Assembly (NCBI GenBank): GCA_034670405.1
Contig: JAXDDX010000011.1
Location: 2,525,501 to 2,589,500 of the forward strand
Direction of reading: 5' to 3'
DNA length: 64,000 nt
Origin: Hoplostethus atlanticus
Lineage: Eukaryota > Chordata > Actinopteri > Trachichthyiformes > Trachichthyidae
The translations under genes were made by a program, and so were the position numbers. The notes beneath the pieces were generated by a model, which worked only from the letters and a program-made list of their open reading frames with translations, ran no database searches and had not been told where the DNA came from. This document shows, piece by piece, positions 40,587-54,349 of the stretch; position 1 is the first letter of the stretch, and the number at the start of each line of letters is the position of its first letter.

Positions 40587-43500
40587 CTATGAAAAGGTCA
40601 AAAAGCACATGGTCACATGATCACACGAAAGGAAACAAACACTACATTTGTGTAAAATAATGTATTCCTTGTTTCACAAAATACATTACAGTGTTGTACA
40701 TTTTCAAATGCAGACACTGGTCTTTCTCCTCGCTTCTGCCAAAGTTCACTTTTCTCAACCACTTTAAGAAGGCAACATTTTCACTCAGGCCTTGGTCAGC
40801 ATCTCAGCATCTCTCTTCAGAACTGATCCTGAATCCCACTAACACCTTTATACTGCCCAGCCTAGCATAGCGATGGCTGGGAGGCAGACCTCCATAGAGC
40901 CACTCTTGAGCGAAGTGGAGATAAACCAAAAAAATAAAGTGTTCCTCGCTTTTGTCTTTCACACTCTGGACAAGTGGCTGTCATCACTTGGTTTGGAGAG
41001 GTTATGAATATGAATGAACCGTCTCCAGGGCTCTACACAGTCACAAAGATGAAGATTTACAAAGAGGCTACTCCAGAGATCCCCGGGGACCTTGGAGATA
41101 GAATAACTGAGGGTAAATGTATTTACAAACAGAACAAGCTTATATCCAAAAAATAATAATTGACCAGACAAATTCACAATTTGCTAAAAGCTTGAGCTTT
41201 ATGACTAATTGGTAGATCATTTGAATCCAAACTCCAAGTTGTTGGCTACATCAAAATTGCTTTAGTTGGTAAGAGTCTGGTTAGGATCAGAGAAAGGCAT
41301 GTTCCTGAGTGACGTGCCTCCTGATCCCACAGCACCACGCTGAAAAGAATGCATATCTTATTGTGATTGATTGATTCTCTCATGTGGGACCATCTGCTTT
41401 TGGAAAGTCTATAGACTGAGGCAGCCTGTGTGCTTGGTCACCTCCCTCACACACACACATACACGTGCTTCACATGACGGACCACGTGACGGACCACGTG
41501 ACGGACCACCACAAGTACAGGGCATAACCAGTTAATAAAGTTAACTCTGGATGCCAAAAATCATCAATGCATTTCTCAACGTGGACGTGAGGGCGGGTTA
41601 TCTGGGCCCCGAAGTCAAGATAGTAGCGTGTGTGCATGCGTGCGTTTCCTGGCTTGTTGGCTTTGAACAGTTTCAAAGAGGACAAAGAGGTTAGAAAATG
41701 AGACAGCGGAGCCTTTCATGTTGAGCACGAGAGAGAGGGAGAGATGGGATGGGAATAAGGATGTGGGGGGGGGGGGTGTTCCCTGGAGGCTCATAGTTAG
41801 GTAGATGGCTGTTAAGACTTGCTGACTAGACTGTGGTTCAGCAGATGCAGGTGAAACCGCTCCATAACTCAAAGCCACAGCCACATACAAACACTCGTCA
41901 GGCTAACCTGTATCCTTCAAAGGAAGTAATTCATCTCTGGAAATGAGCCGGCACGTGCAAGAGCACTGGCAAACCTTCTGTCACTCTTGCTTTAGCCACC
42001 TCGCTCACGCGGTCACATGCCGATGAGTCTGATAGGAGTATGGAGTAGGGTTTGCATTTCAGAAAGGCTGAGGGCGTCTCGCAACAGCAGTGTTTGCCAT
42101 TCTGTCAGACTGTTGCAAAGCTGTCTCGACAGACAAAACAGACTTGAAACAGACTCTGCAATGTAGCCAGAGATTTTGGTTCAAACAGACGTTTCCATGC
42201 CGAGCAATCTCCACACACGGACACATACACACACCCTTGTACTTCTATCCTCATGAGGACCTTTAACTGACTACACTCTAATCCTAACCGTAACCCTAAA
42301 CCTAAGGCCTAACCCTAAACTAGTCCCTTATAGAAGTGAAGGCCTCACTTCACAAAAGGTGTCCACACTCAAAGCCAGACGTAGCCAGATAAACCCTGTG
42401 ACACCACAACCGAAGTGGAGGAGAAACGATGCAGAACAACCCAGCAGCTCTGGACTGTAACACCAATCACCGTCATCTGATACCATATCACGCAAAGCTG
42501 TCCAGAAGCCATTTTCATTGGTGCATCCACGTCCATGGATGTAGCGCATGAGATGTCAGGATGAATTAAAATTTCTATGAGGAAATCCAGCCATATCATT
42601 TAAACAGTTGATGAATTACAGCCCTTTTTCCACACATGTAGAGATTAAAGGACCGGGGCAGGGGCCTCGTTCAATGTCTTTCATATATTATTAAGCGTAC
42701 TGAAAAAATCAACAATTTGCGATTAGCTTTTCAGCATGTTAAAATTGCAATTTCGAGCTAAGGAAACACTGCTGAAACCTCATACACCTTCAGGGATTTA
42801 GGATCAAAGATGTGAATATTTGGGTGTGAAACAACGCCCTTATTACACTAGATTATTTCACAACACGGATTATTCTAAAACAGATTTGTCGAAGTCACTA
42901 ATGAGGATTTCCAGTAGATTTCCAGGCATTACTAGTTTGTTTTCTAAAATAATTTACACAAAAACATTCACGTCTTTACGCACGTGTCGCAAATCTCTCT
43001 TCAAATCAAATTTACCACAAACATCTGAGTCACTTTCATGCGTGAAACATGGTTTGAACCGGTTAGCAGTCATGTATGAACTTCAGGGCCCTTGAAAGCA
43101 GACATTTATCCTTTGTGATGCAGGGTATTTCAGCCAGCATTAATATGTGGCCTAATATGGGCAATTTCATGCTACTCTGAACTGATTATAGAGTAATCCC
43201 AAATTAAACACCTGAGAAATTTAAACTGATACTGAGAAGAATGTGAAACTGTGCGGGTCTGCCTTCCTCGTCTGTGTGACTTGACAGCTTCTCCATCTGC
43301 ACGTCTCTCTCTCACCTTAGCCGAGGTTTCGAACCAGCCCAGGAAGCCGTTCTCCTTGCAGAAGTTGTCCATTAGGGATGTATTGTTGGAGCTCTCCTTC
43401 TTCTGGTCACACTTATTGGCCAATAGCACCGAGGGGATGGGGTTGCCGTTAGCCAGCTTCACCTTGCTGTCCAGGTCGTGCTTCCACTTGGACACCGCCT

Positions 43501-46500
43501 CGAACGTGGAGCCCCTCGTCACGTCGAACACCACAAACGCCCCCACGGCCTCTTTGTAGTACACCCGCGTCATGTTCCCGAAACGCTCCTGACCTGGGGG
43601 ACGGAAAAAGGAATGGAACGTCTGAATTTTAACAAAAGCATCAAAACCAACTGAAAGGTTGTTGAGATGCTAGGTGAGTAATATGGATTTGGGTTTACAA
43701 CCGATTAAGAAAGTGCGTGGATGTGACAAATCCGTCACAAATAGATTAAACATCTGAAGCAAAATACCAAGAAACCAAATGTACACCCCTGACCTTGGTC
43801 AACTAAATGATGGGATACATTTCATTCTCCTTCTTCTTATAACTCAGTGGTAGCTTAACCTTTTTCCTCCCCCCACTGTGGCCAAAAATGATGAAGGAAA
43901 TGTCTTATTTGGCCTACTTTCCCCAATTTGTCATGGGCCTAATCTGAACAGAGACTGTCAGAAATAATCTGCCATAATAATAAATCCGTTTTCTATAGTC
44001 AGTCTGTGAGAAAATCTGAGATCACATTTCATAAAAGGCAAAGCAAGGGGAATTAGCAGTGGGATATGGGGTGTCCCCATCAGTCCAAGAAGGGGTTCAC
44101 TTAAACACAACTGTGCCGGTTCGGTTGTGTGTTTTACTCTTGTTGAATCAGCCTGTGCACTGATTATATTCACATCACGCCAGATGATGTAGGTCAATTA
44201 CTGATATTTAGCCAGAAAATACATCCCTGTTCTTCCGTTTACCAATGGAGCACTAAGCGTCTATTAATTGGCGTGACTCAGTAATCACACAATGGGTTAT
44301 AAGTGTATTTGTTGTTGCCATGACATTTAGATGCCCTCGTATCACTGAAAATTACTATTAACAGCAAATTGTCTCGATCATCCACATTGCGTGGGCAAGG
44401 TTATGTGGTCATGACCCGTTCAGATTCACATGGGAAATTTGAAATGAAATCCTAAGAGGAACTCGGTTCTTGAGGTGAGGAAAAAAAAAAAAAGGGCCAG
44501 CACTCTAGAAGATCTTCAAGCCTGCCTATACGGGTGTGCAGTGAGGCGTACCTGGTTTAGTGGAGGTGAATCTTTGGTCAGGGGTTCAATGGGCAAACTA
44601 CTGTATACCTGGTTATACCTGGTTGGGGTCGCACAGTCAAGCATACCGATCATTCCAATCAAAAGAGCTCGATATTGGACTTTTTAACGACCTACCTCCT
44701 ATCAATCAGCAATGTGTCAAAGAATAACTGGTGTATTGTATGTTTTTTCTTCCCCATTTCCTCCACCATTTCCTCTTACTTCTCTCTGTTCTTTCTTGGC
44801 TTCTGTGCACCATTGTTCCGTTTTGTTTTTTGACTTTCACTCCCACGCTACAGACAGCTGAAGCCTCCGATTTCTACTACTTGGACTGCAAGTGCAAAAA
44901 ACTGAAGCGGGTTCTGTAGGTTATGTAATCACACAAGACGGGGCGAAGATGATTGTCCTCGCGCTGTGTTGGACACAGCAATAACTTTCAAAAACAACAC
45001 ATTTTTTAAAATCATGATATGCACTTTGATATTAAACCAGCAAATTTGTATTGTTTACAGTAATTTCTCTTGTTTCAGAGCTCAAATTGATAACTAGCAT
45101 GGTACACAGCTTGCTCATTGGGCAATACAGCCCACTCTGCACTCTCACTGAACACTGCCTGCCTAGCTGCAGCTAGAGGAGAAGTGACTAAGTCCAAACT
45201 TGAGACAGCTTGGACAGGGTGTTTGGCTGTGATCATCTCAGACACAGACACCTCTCTGATGCAGACGCAGTGAAAAGTTGTGACAGGAGCTCGTGGAGAG
45301 TTTGGTGGAGAGTTTTCTGAAGAACTCATGCGAGGAGCCTGTGGTTACAAAAAGGCATCATCTCTGCTTGAGGCAGCAGTGATTTGTGTGAGAGAAGTCT
45401 TTACATGCCACAAAAATTGTTTCATATCAAAAGTTAGTGGCAGGCCTAAGTTTGCTCTTAGTGCATTTTGATGACGGCTATATTTTTATCTTTCCCATAA
45501 AATGTTAGTCATGCACACACGCACACACACACCCACGCTGCATAAATGTTTCCCAATTTTTACTATAGCTTTTTCATGTTTTGTCCAACATCAGTCAAGC
45601 ATGTATGATCATCAAACAGTCATCAGCTGCAACATAAGAGGAAGTCGATACTGCTCATCCAACTTCTCTTTACTTTCAGTCTCAGTAATTGTACCAAGCG
45701 TCCAATGTCTTGAAGCTAGCGTTTGATGGGCTTAGCAGACGTGTTCCCAAAAGAAATCCGCGTTTGCTACACCGATTTAAGAAAAAAAACCTACAGGACA
45801 AGTGTGATTGCACATGGTACAGTGAACACCGTCCACTTCAGCCGACTTCTGAAAGAAGAATAAAGAGACGGGTGAACTGTGAGTGCAGTTCCTCCCTGTG
45901 TACTTTCACTTCATTGTAGGTACTTACCCAACCACGCAAAGGAACTGGAGTGGGGTGGCGCAGTGCGGGTGTGAGCGAGGGAGCGAATACACTGCGGGGC
46001 CTACAGGCCTGACAGTAATTGCTCATAATTGAGAGTCTAATTTTAGCTGATGTAACCCCAGGTGAATCCACCAGAGACTCGATGCAGTGGGATAAAGAGC
46101 CGATAGACTGAAATAAGGCTTTCATTTCCAGGCCTTGTGAAGCTCGTACATCCAACGGAGTGGAGTGAAAGGGAGAACACAAAGGCAGAATGGGGGAACC
46201 TGCCAAATTTGCAAGTCCTTTTATCTTCCCTTGAATCCATCGCCAGCTCTGCCTGACCCCCGATATCATTTTCAGCCAGAATTGAGTGACCAGTTGAACA
46301 TTACTGACTGCAGAGGCAAACACTGGCAGAGCAAGACAAGCTCTCTTGATATTTTCAAACGCCGGCTACTGTATTTGACGATGAAGAGGCAGGAGACGAG
46401 ATGAGGAAATGTCATGAAAAGCTGCTGAGGAGAAGAATACAGGATTCCATGTTTTTTGTCCCCGCTAAAAGCAACTCAACCTTGACGCCAATGAGCGCAA

Positions 46501-47937
46501 CACAAGGACGAGGTGAGCCGGATCCATTATGCCGTTCCGAGTTTCAAAACATCGGAAACGACTTCCGCGCTGAGGTGAAAAGAGGCAGGAATGATGGAAT
46601 AATGGTTGAAATACTGCGCTCACCTTGGACCACAAGCGGTCTTACATTTAATACTGAATGTCACAGTGGCAGGTTCCAGTTTCCTACAATACACACGACA
46701 GCGATGCAACACTCTGGACAAATGCAGCCAGTATCGTTCTATAACTCGTAGCCAGACCCTTGTGCTGAACTGACACAGAAGGTGCTAAATAATGATGATG
46801 TATAATGGTTGTGTCGTTCCAGGAGCTGAGGACAAACTGCTTTGTAAACACTGGAAGAGGCCGTGACAGCATAGCATCGCCTCCCTTCAATACTTGATTT
46901 TCAGCGACATCCAGTCCTGATCGCGGGGTCGATACACAAGCGGAGCCAGTCCTGGGAGAGAACTGGCTGAACGAAAAAACCCCTCCTATGGAGCGATCAA
47001 TCAATATCACCAATATGATTGCAGATGCATGCACGCACACACACACACACACACACACACCTGCTTGTGGTAAGGGGTAATGAGTTATTTGGGGTATTGA
47101 TGAGGTGCTATGGTGTAGAAGTCACCAACATTAGATGACAGCAAATCCCATGACTCCTTGTACCATGACTCCGTTCAATGCCCGACCTTTAAAGTGTCAT
47201 AAATAAGTCTTGGGAATTGTTGTATTTTATGACCAAACAACAGAGTCGGCCAAGTCGGCTCCACTCCCGACTTCATGTTTATCTTGCTGAATAAAAGTGA
47301 CTTGGCTCTCCACTCAATGAAGTCTTGAGTGGGTGCATTATGTCGTTCTGAGGGCTGGTGGTCTGTGACAGCGAAACATTCAATGTACGAGTATCATATA
47401 TGAATGTATTTGGAAGCATTGTGCTTTGCTTTAGGTGGTTATATTGCGTTGCTTGTGTTGCTGCCAAATGGACGTGCGTTTTAAATCTTTAAAGTTGTAA
47501 ACGCATTATTTTCTATCAGCAAGTCCGGCCCTTCAGGAATATACCCTGACTCAACAATTACTCAGATTTCTGGCTTTCAAAACTCAATTTCCAGCCTGTG
47601 CTCTGTTTCGGTACAAAATCCCCCATGGGTATTTCAAGACAATCAAAACTTTTAAGCATAAATTGGAATCATGTGCTGCTAACCTAATCAGCGGGGAGAG
47701 ACACAGGGAGAGGAAGGGAGCGGCGTGAACAATAGAGCATCACATTTTACCCATTGAGTGCCACAGTGAGCGTGAAGCACAAGACTGCAGGAGAGAATGA
47801 ATGCTACCTCCAATAAACCAAGTGAAGCAACTATGTCATCACCAAAAAAGAAGTATGTCTGCATCTGGTTATCTTTTATAGGTGTGGGGGGGAGGGAGAG
47901 AGAGAGAGAAGAGAGAAGAGAGAAGAGAGAAGAGAGA

Positions 47938-47971
<34 letters not shown>

Positions 47972-49092
47972 CAAGGAACTTTCATGACAATCCACCACGC
48001 TGCTTCATATTGTTGCAGGACCTGAACATGAACATCTTCTTAAAGCTGCTGTAAAAACAAACTCACACACAGCTCATTAAAAGAATAACCTTTTCGCCAC
48101 AGCCAACAGTAACATCTCTTTGTTTGTTGTGAGCGAGAGTCAGAGAGAAAAGAGGAGTCTCATCATTATCTCCACAGCCCCTAGCAACCTGAGTTTCCTC
48201 TATGCTCGTCCACGCAGCTAGATTCTGTGGGCGGGTTACCATAGAAACTGTCCAAGCCAGACAAGGCAGTAGCAACAGCGGCAGTCTCCCGTCTGTTGTT
48301 AGGAGGCAACTGGCTGTGAACCTTCCACCGAACACCTTCACAACAACACTAAAATAACAACAGCGCGGGGGGGGCAGGGGAACGTTAAGGCGGAGTACTC
48401 CTCGGCGGGAACACGGGGACGAGCTTTACAAGACTGAACAACACATGACTGGCGCATTCAAATTCCACTGAGCAGCATGTGAGAAGTGACTTACTACAGC
48501 TTACTACAGCCTTTAGCACTGAACAGAGTCTGAATTGACAACCTTAAAAAGGGTATTACCCTTGTTTCCCTTCCCCCTCGACTGAACCGTCGGTGGTGGC
48601 CTTTCAACATAAAGCCTTGGCACAAGGTGCAAGCTTATTTACTCCACGCCACGGTGGTAATCATCCTGTCCACTGGCTTAGACGAATCCAGAGGAGAGTA
48701 GCAATTCTGCGTGAAAAGGGGTGGGCAAGTCCCAAGCTTCACAGTGACTTCAATGGTGCGCCCATCTTGTACTAGACCCTGATTACTATCATTCCTCCCA
48801 GACTGTAATCACTATTGGGGGTTAGTAAAAAAAAAAAGTACGCGACTAACGCGAGACTGATGTGGCTCTCTCTGTTGCCATGAAGATAAGTCCTCCTCCT
48901 TTTCTGCATGATTACATGACTTAATGGCTGGTCTTAATGGCAAGTATACCTCTGGCTCTCACTCTTTCACTCCCACGTTCCTTCACTTTTTTTTTTTATC
49001 CTAAGAGTGTCCTTAGGCTAGGCCGTGGTGTAGGTGTGAATAATTAGTCGATGCATCTTCCAACCTCAGACTTTACTTTCTTTCTGGTAAGG

Positions 49093-49123
<31 letters not shown>

Positions 49124-51934
49124 AGAGAAAACACGCTTGTTCAACCCCATGTTCTTCTGATAATATCTGCGAGTGCGCTTCCTTGTCTCTATGAATGATA
49201 TCAGTCTGTCCAAGTGTGTGTGTGTGTGTGTCAGTGTTTTATTTACCCTCACAGTTCGTCTGATAGAGTGCTATCTGGCTGTGACAGGCAGACGGCCTCC
49301 CCTGGCAGTCGGTCAGAGATGCTCCAGCACACTGAGCTTGTGCTGGCAGGGCCCAAGTGACGGCGGGGAATTTAGCCTACACTTCGTCCCGCTGCCAATC
49401 AATCTGGTGACAGACACGCTAGTTGTTGTGATGACCACCCCCCGCGTCCACACACACACACACACACACACACACTTCTGTCGCTGCTGAAAGCGACGAA
49501 TAAATCTAAAAAAAAAAAAAAGCTGTCTTCCCACCATCTGTCCAGATCTGTCTCAGCATATGAGGTCCATTTGATCAAGGGGAGAGGATGGACCTGCTCA
49601 ACCATGGAGGTGTTCACAAGGCAGAACAGAAACACAGAGGCAGGGCTAAACAAAAAGTTTATTATTATTTTTTTTTTTTTTAACAGGAAAAACTATGTTA
49701 GCAGGGTACACACTCATCTCTTACTCATAGATTCCCATTCATACCGTACCATATACCTTCAGATTGTCAGTAGTGCGTCTACAGCTCAGCCGGCTGAGAG
49801 TCTTTGCTATGGTGCTGCAGTTACCAGTCGCCCCCACAGTGAAAAAGCTCTCCCGAACACTTAGACCCATGCAAGTTAACTTATATATGTGGCCGTCTCT
49901 ACTGTCAAATGTCTATAAAATGGTACTAACAAATACCTTTGTGATGCCCCCAAGCAAAAAGAGAGGCGAGCGACTACGCTAGCAAGTTACACGTAACCTT
50001 CATGTAGCCGGTGCTCTATGTGTTTCTACAATAGTCTGGAAGTTTTCGAAAACTTCCAATGCAATGCAACCAAGTGTCACATTTCCTTATCTGATTACAA
50101 TAAGCAGTGTAAACATACTGTGACACCGACTGTTGAGAGAATCATCAACTATACCTACTATCTGGTGAATCGATATGTATTCCGTACTGCTTTTGCACGT
50201 GTGAGATCACATAGTACATTTAGTACATTTAGAGGAATGTCTTTTCAATGTATTATTTAAGGACTACAACATCTCTGAATAAGGTCTAAAACTTCAACTT
50301 AAAGAGACACCTGAATCCGTGGACCTTTAGCCACAAACAGCAAAAAAAAAAAAAGTGAGAACTTTCTAGACTGCACACAGACAAGGACCCTAAACCCCTC
50401 TGATCTCATAACATGTTACAAAAAGATACTGTAAACCGGTCTGATGAGTTACAGTATGTGTGACCAAGCAATATCAGAAGCCTCATGTCAGATGCACTAC
50501 AGCAGCAGCAGGACCCCCCCCCCCCCCAACCCCCCCAACCATACACCAAACTGCCACCTCTCACACCAACACCCCTCACTACTATGCCCAAGCCTCCTAA
50601 CTGACCTGCAATCAGCATGCATTTGGCACGTTAGGCTTACACTTTAAAACTTGGGGATTTGTTTGTTTTGAGCCTGTGTTTATTTCCTCTCCGCCTTGTT
50701 CATTCAAGTGCATCTTGAGAGGAGTATGGGTATACTGTGAGATACTTCTGTGTCATCAGCTGTCTTCAAGTTTGCACTGAGATGACAAACAACTCCAGTG
50801 GCATGTGGGAAAACTTTCTTTGCACTGACTCTCAGCTTGCTTACTCAAGCCGCTGGAATGTACAGGTTGGTATGTGCCAGGCGTATCAGTACTAATGAAA
50901 AAGAACTATAGTGATCTTTTAATACACTTTAGATGGATACTATACAAATATCACTATAAGTGCTAAAGTCGGCTACATGTTAATATTGCGATTCCAAGTG
51001 AAATTAAAAAAATAAGGGCAGTGTAAACTCAGACACTAACTCATATAACTCATATAATACACATACATATAATTCATATAATACTCTATTATATGAGTTC
51101 CATCTATTATATGAGTTTCTCGTTGGGAGCGGCGCTCGAGCAACCATACGGTAATAATAACATGACCTACATTCCACTGGCAATTACGAGCTAGCGTGAT
51201 CAGGAACTGGAGAACAACAACACATGATCAACTGGTCTTTTATTTTGGAAATCCCTCTGTTTCTTTAAACGTAGCGAGAAACTTTCCAAAGGAATTAGGC
51301 TAGAACCTGAGTCAGGGCCGCCTGGGAATTTAAACTTAGGCTAAAAAGAAAAGAAAAACACATACTTCACAAAGTGATTAAAGATGTTTCAGAATATATC
51401 AAACACTGGCCAAAACTTCTATTTGTAAATGAGATTCATTCAAAATACATTGTGGACACTGGAAATGTGCCGTTAACAACATATCTGAGGTATTCTGGCC
51501 ACTCAAAATACATTTTTATATATCTTGAAACATATTTCTAAACATATTCTTAATTATACGTGGAATGTACACGTGAAATTTCCGTATGGCAAGCTTCCCA
51601 CAGACAAGCTGAAGTAGAGACTGACGCACACCGTGATTGCTTTTTTTCCCCACATGTGAAGCTCTGTTACATCAACTCTCGCGCAAAAAAAGGGCGGCGT
51701 TAAGTGAAAGATCACCTTACCTGCAATATCCCAAAGTTGTAACCTCACCAGCGTTTTGCTGTCCCAGTTGATAACTTTTAGTGCAAAGTCTACCCCGATG
51801 GTCGCCCTGTAGTGCTGCGAGAAAAGTTGGTGCACATAACGTTTGATGATGCTCGTTTTCCCAACGCCTAGCTCCCCGATCACCAGGACTTTAAACAAGT
51901 ACTCCTTACACTCCGATACCGAGCCTCCAGCCAT
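40437..51934 (-). CDS. rab32: Rab32 small GTPase (3 exons, complete)
   Basis: Rab32 is a membrane-trafficking GTPase for lysosome-related organelles such as melanosomes; it also anchors protein kinase A at mitochondria. Three exons (51721-51934, 43316-43593, 40437-40586) give 642 coding bases, 213 residues, slightly shorter than human RAB32 because the N-terminal Ala/Pro stretch is reduced. The G motifs are all present: P-loop GELGVGKT, switch [10 protein letters not shown]3 WDIAG (Ile instead of the usual Thr, as in the Rab32/38 group), NKCD and ETSAK. The C-terminal Cys-Cys pair is for geranylgeranylation. I chose the ATG at 51934 (MAGGSVSE) because Rab32 proteins start MAGG; an in-frame ATG lies 33 bases upstream. 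Phases are 1 and 0 and splice sites are canonical. Teleosts have a and b paralogues; I cannot tell which this is. Confidence 0.97.
41476..41511. repeat. 13-bp minisatellite, about 2.8 copies
   Basis: GACGGACCACGTG is repeated head to tail; each unit contains a CACGTG E-box palindrome. Confidence 0.85.
42230..42365. repeat. Teleost repeat with telomere-like CCTAA units
   Basis: The block CTTGTACTTCTATCCTCATG followed by several CTAACCCTAA-type units and CCTCACTTCACAAAAGGTGT matches the layout of a repeat often seen in fish introns. The TAACCC units belong to that element and need not be an interstitial telomere. Confidence 0.5.
43316..43593 (-). CDS. rab32: rab32 exon 2
   Basis: It encodes [20 protein letters not shown], then [11 protein letters not shown] and WFETSAK. 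The acceptor is CCCCCAG|GT and the donor AAG|GTGAGA. Confidence 0.98.
47896..47970. repeat. (GA)n / AGAGAGA purine repeat
   Basis: A GAGAGAAGA-type imperfect purine array in rab32 intron 1. Confidence 0.9.
51651..51659 (-). promoter_or_regulatory. M-box-like E-box in rab32 intron 1
   Basis: TCACATGTG on the minus strand, 62 bases past the exon 1 donor, fits the MITF/TFE site (TCACATG). Rab32-group genes serve pigment organelles, so a MITF input is plausible; one short motif is weak proof. Confidence 0.3.
51721..51934 (-). CDS. rab32: rab32 exon 1
   Basis: It encodes the start [20 protein letters not shown], the P-loop, switch I and WDIAG. The donor is GCAG|GTAAGG, phase 1. Confidence 0.97.
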
Positions 51935-52320
51935 GGCGAGGGAAGAGCGACAACTTTCCTTTCTCAAAAGTCAAATACTTCTCCTTTTTCTCTCATATAA
52001 GCCTGCCAGGAGGAGCTGACTTGGCTGCTGGAGTGCAGATACAACAGAAAGTACACTTGTTCCCCTCCTCCTCCTGCTACCCAACAACCACCTGATAAGT
52101 CATAGGACCCGGAAACACAGAGGAGATAGGTTTCCTCCCCCCGCCCCCCTCTCAGCCCTCCTCCTTCTCCTGCGATTACAGCAAGAGTAAATAGTGAAGT
52201 TATTTTCATAGGCATGTGTTCTCCATTCAAATTCAGTCTAGACCGGGGCCGCCCAAACGTCATCATCGCCACCAACCAACCATCTACCAAAGAGATGTGC
52301 ATTCTAGGAACTACCTCAAA
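51935..52320 (-). promoter_or_regulatory. rab32: rab32 5'UTR and promoter region
   Basis: Upstream of the rab32 start codon the sequence is G+C-richer with pyrimidine/purine runs (about 52060-52170). No clear TATA box is seen. The transcription start cannot be placed. Confidence 0.4.
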
Positions 52321-52479
52321 GATTGTTGTTGTTTGTCAGATATGACTTAATACAGAAATATCTAACTATCTATGCTGTAGGTGGGGTGACAGCAATAATG
52401 TGGTGATATGAAACTTCAAAACAGTCTTTCTGCCATTGTAGGGAATGAAGTAAGAGTGAAATTAAATAATTCCTCATTT

Positions 52480-52560
52480 TGGGACCTCTCAAGGACCCCG
52501 GGTAGGCCCCCGGACCCCGCTTTGGGAACCATCGAGCTAGACCAACATTGATCAAGCTTT
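52480..52560. repeat. Possible end of a fish DNA-transposon repeat
   Basis: CCCCGCTTTGGGAACCATCG with the preceding GGACCCCGGGTAGGC recalls a non-autonomous element common in fish genomes. Family assignment is uncertain. Confidence 0.35.
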
Positions 52561-52663
52561 GCAACTCTTTGTGTTTTCGCAGGCTGAGACGTTAGTATGT
52601 CATTTAATTCAGTTCCAACTCAAGGTTGGAGGAGGTAATCAAGTCTTATTAATATAAATAGTT

Positions 52664-54349
52664 TTTATTTTACAGCATTGTTCAGTTTGCCCAAAACATG
52701 AAGGCCTATTTCATTCTAGCTTTGACAGTGTTAAACAGGTGGCACCCTCATATACTTTACATTGGTTAAAATCGTTAAACAACTTACACTATAATAGACT
52801 AAAAACATTTGGAAATACATTACAATTGCACTATATTACTGTACATACTGTATATTCTTGTACTTGGAAAGTCGCATTCTTATAGATAAAGAACTAAGAA
52901 ACTTAAGCTCAAGTAAACTACTTAAGTTTATAATACAAGATTTAAGCAAAATTGAAACATGTAATCTCATTACAAGAAGCAACTAATCATTGGTTACTTT
53001 TACAACTGGATATTTTCAAGAGGATACAGTCGACTCGTAAAGTTAGCTTAAAAGTTACTCCAAAACCAATGCCAACACACTGCTGCTCGACAAGCATCAG
53101 AGGACAGTTTCAAAATGTATAAACGTTTTTGTTTTTTTCTTCTGTTCACATTCTAAATATATAAACATTTACTGATATTACAAACATACCACCCGTGTGA
53201 AAAAACAAGAGATGGTTCAAAAGTATTACAAACTTTGAGAACTTATACAAGTACTGTGCTTTCCATTACAATGACACAGCAAACTCAGAAAACATGAGAA
53301 ATATCATCAACACAGCATGGAAAAGCAGAAGTAGCTCTTTATCACATCCCATGCTTATAAAACTTGTCTCAGGGCGTCGCTGTGTGTAAATGTTAACAAC
53401 ATCGCCATCATCTACAATCAAGCAAACCTTTATCAGCTACATAGTAACAAGTGAAACAGGGAAGTAGGTTGATAACAACTTTGATTGGCACATTATATCC
53501 ATATCACATAATATCATACAGCGCAAGTTTTCAGCGGAAGTCCAGTTCAATAATAATATGGTTGCAGTGTTGAACAGACCTTGCAATACTTGAATGTAAT
53601 ATTCAACTGACATACTGTGCTCTCTCTGATTTCTTTTTTTAAATTGCAATTAGGTCAGAAGTGAGAAAGCCATGGTGAATCTTATTAATGAGAAAAGGCA
53701 AAAAGGAAATAGTTTCTGGATCCAGCTGCTGCACACATGAGCAGAACTGTACGTGTGCAGTGTAGGACGTGAGCAGAGCTAAGTAGAACTGGCATGAAAT
53801 GCATCGTAGCTATTGCAGTCCTCTGAGCCAGTGCAGTGCAGTGCACACACACCAAGTGGGCTTCCCTCCATTTGTTCCATGTAGGCTATTTTAATTGCAC
53901 AGCAATACAAAAACAATAGTTACATCCTTCATTATAGTTCTGAGCTTTGCTCAATCCGTCAAATTTTGGCACAAGAGCTGGCTAGTTTTGGCACTGTTCC
54001 CAGTTTCAGAGTTTACAGAAAGGCTATGTGGACTGACAGCCCTTCAGAAGCAGAAGCAGCCCTGGATGATTCCAGGATTTTTTGATTTTTTTTTAATAAC
54101 CCCTTTTTGATAAAAGCAGAGTAAAATACAAGCAAGCAAATGACAAAGCAATTCAGAAAAGAAAATGGTAATGAAATTAAACTTCAAAAACTTGTGAAAT
54201 GTCCATTTGCAAATGTTGCACGTGTATGTGTGTGTGCATGCATGCGTACCTGCATGCGTGTGTGTATAAATGTATGTGTATGTAGGAAATGCGTGTCTGT
54301 GTGATTTAGAAGTGTGCTGATAGTGATTGTGTCAGTGCCCATTTTGCTC
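52664..54349 (-). other. grm1: grm1 3'UTR (inferred)
   Basis: About 1.7 kb of AT-rich, repeat-poor sequence between the grm1 stop and a minus-strand AATAAA at 52664-52669. The rab32 promoter lies just beyond, so the grm1 transcript should end about here. Only inferred. Confidence 0.4.

Larger units (their letters stand above)
40587..43315. other. rab32 intron 2
   Basis: The intron contains three copies of a 13-bp unit (GACGGACCACGTG, 41476-41511), a G homopolymer at about 41766-41776, and a repeat fragment at about 42230-42365. I see no gene. Confidence 0.6.
43594..51720. other. rab32 intron 1 (8.1 kb)
   Basis: No coding exon recognised. It carries (CA)n at 47036-47060, (GA)n at about 47896-47970, (GT)n at about 49096-49123 and 49216-49231, (CA)n at about 49449-49474 and a C-rich run at about 50514-50535. 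The relatively repeat-poor parts may hold regulatory elements, but I cannot show that. Confidence 0.6.

Noticed and set aside
42262..42325. Telomere-like CTAACCCTAA units as an interstitial telomere
   Set aside because: They are few, imperfect and embedded in a repeat common in fish introns.
51050..51120. Repeated TATAATTCATATAAT palindromes as a replication origin or CRISPR-like array
   Set aside because: Short AT-rich imperfect repeats in a vertebrate intron; no spacer pattern and no associated genes.
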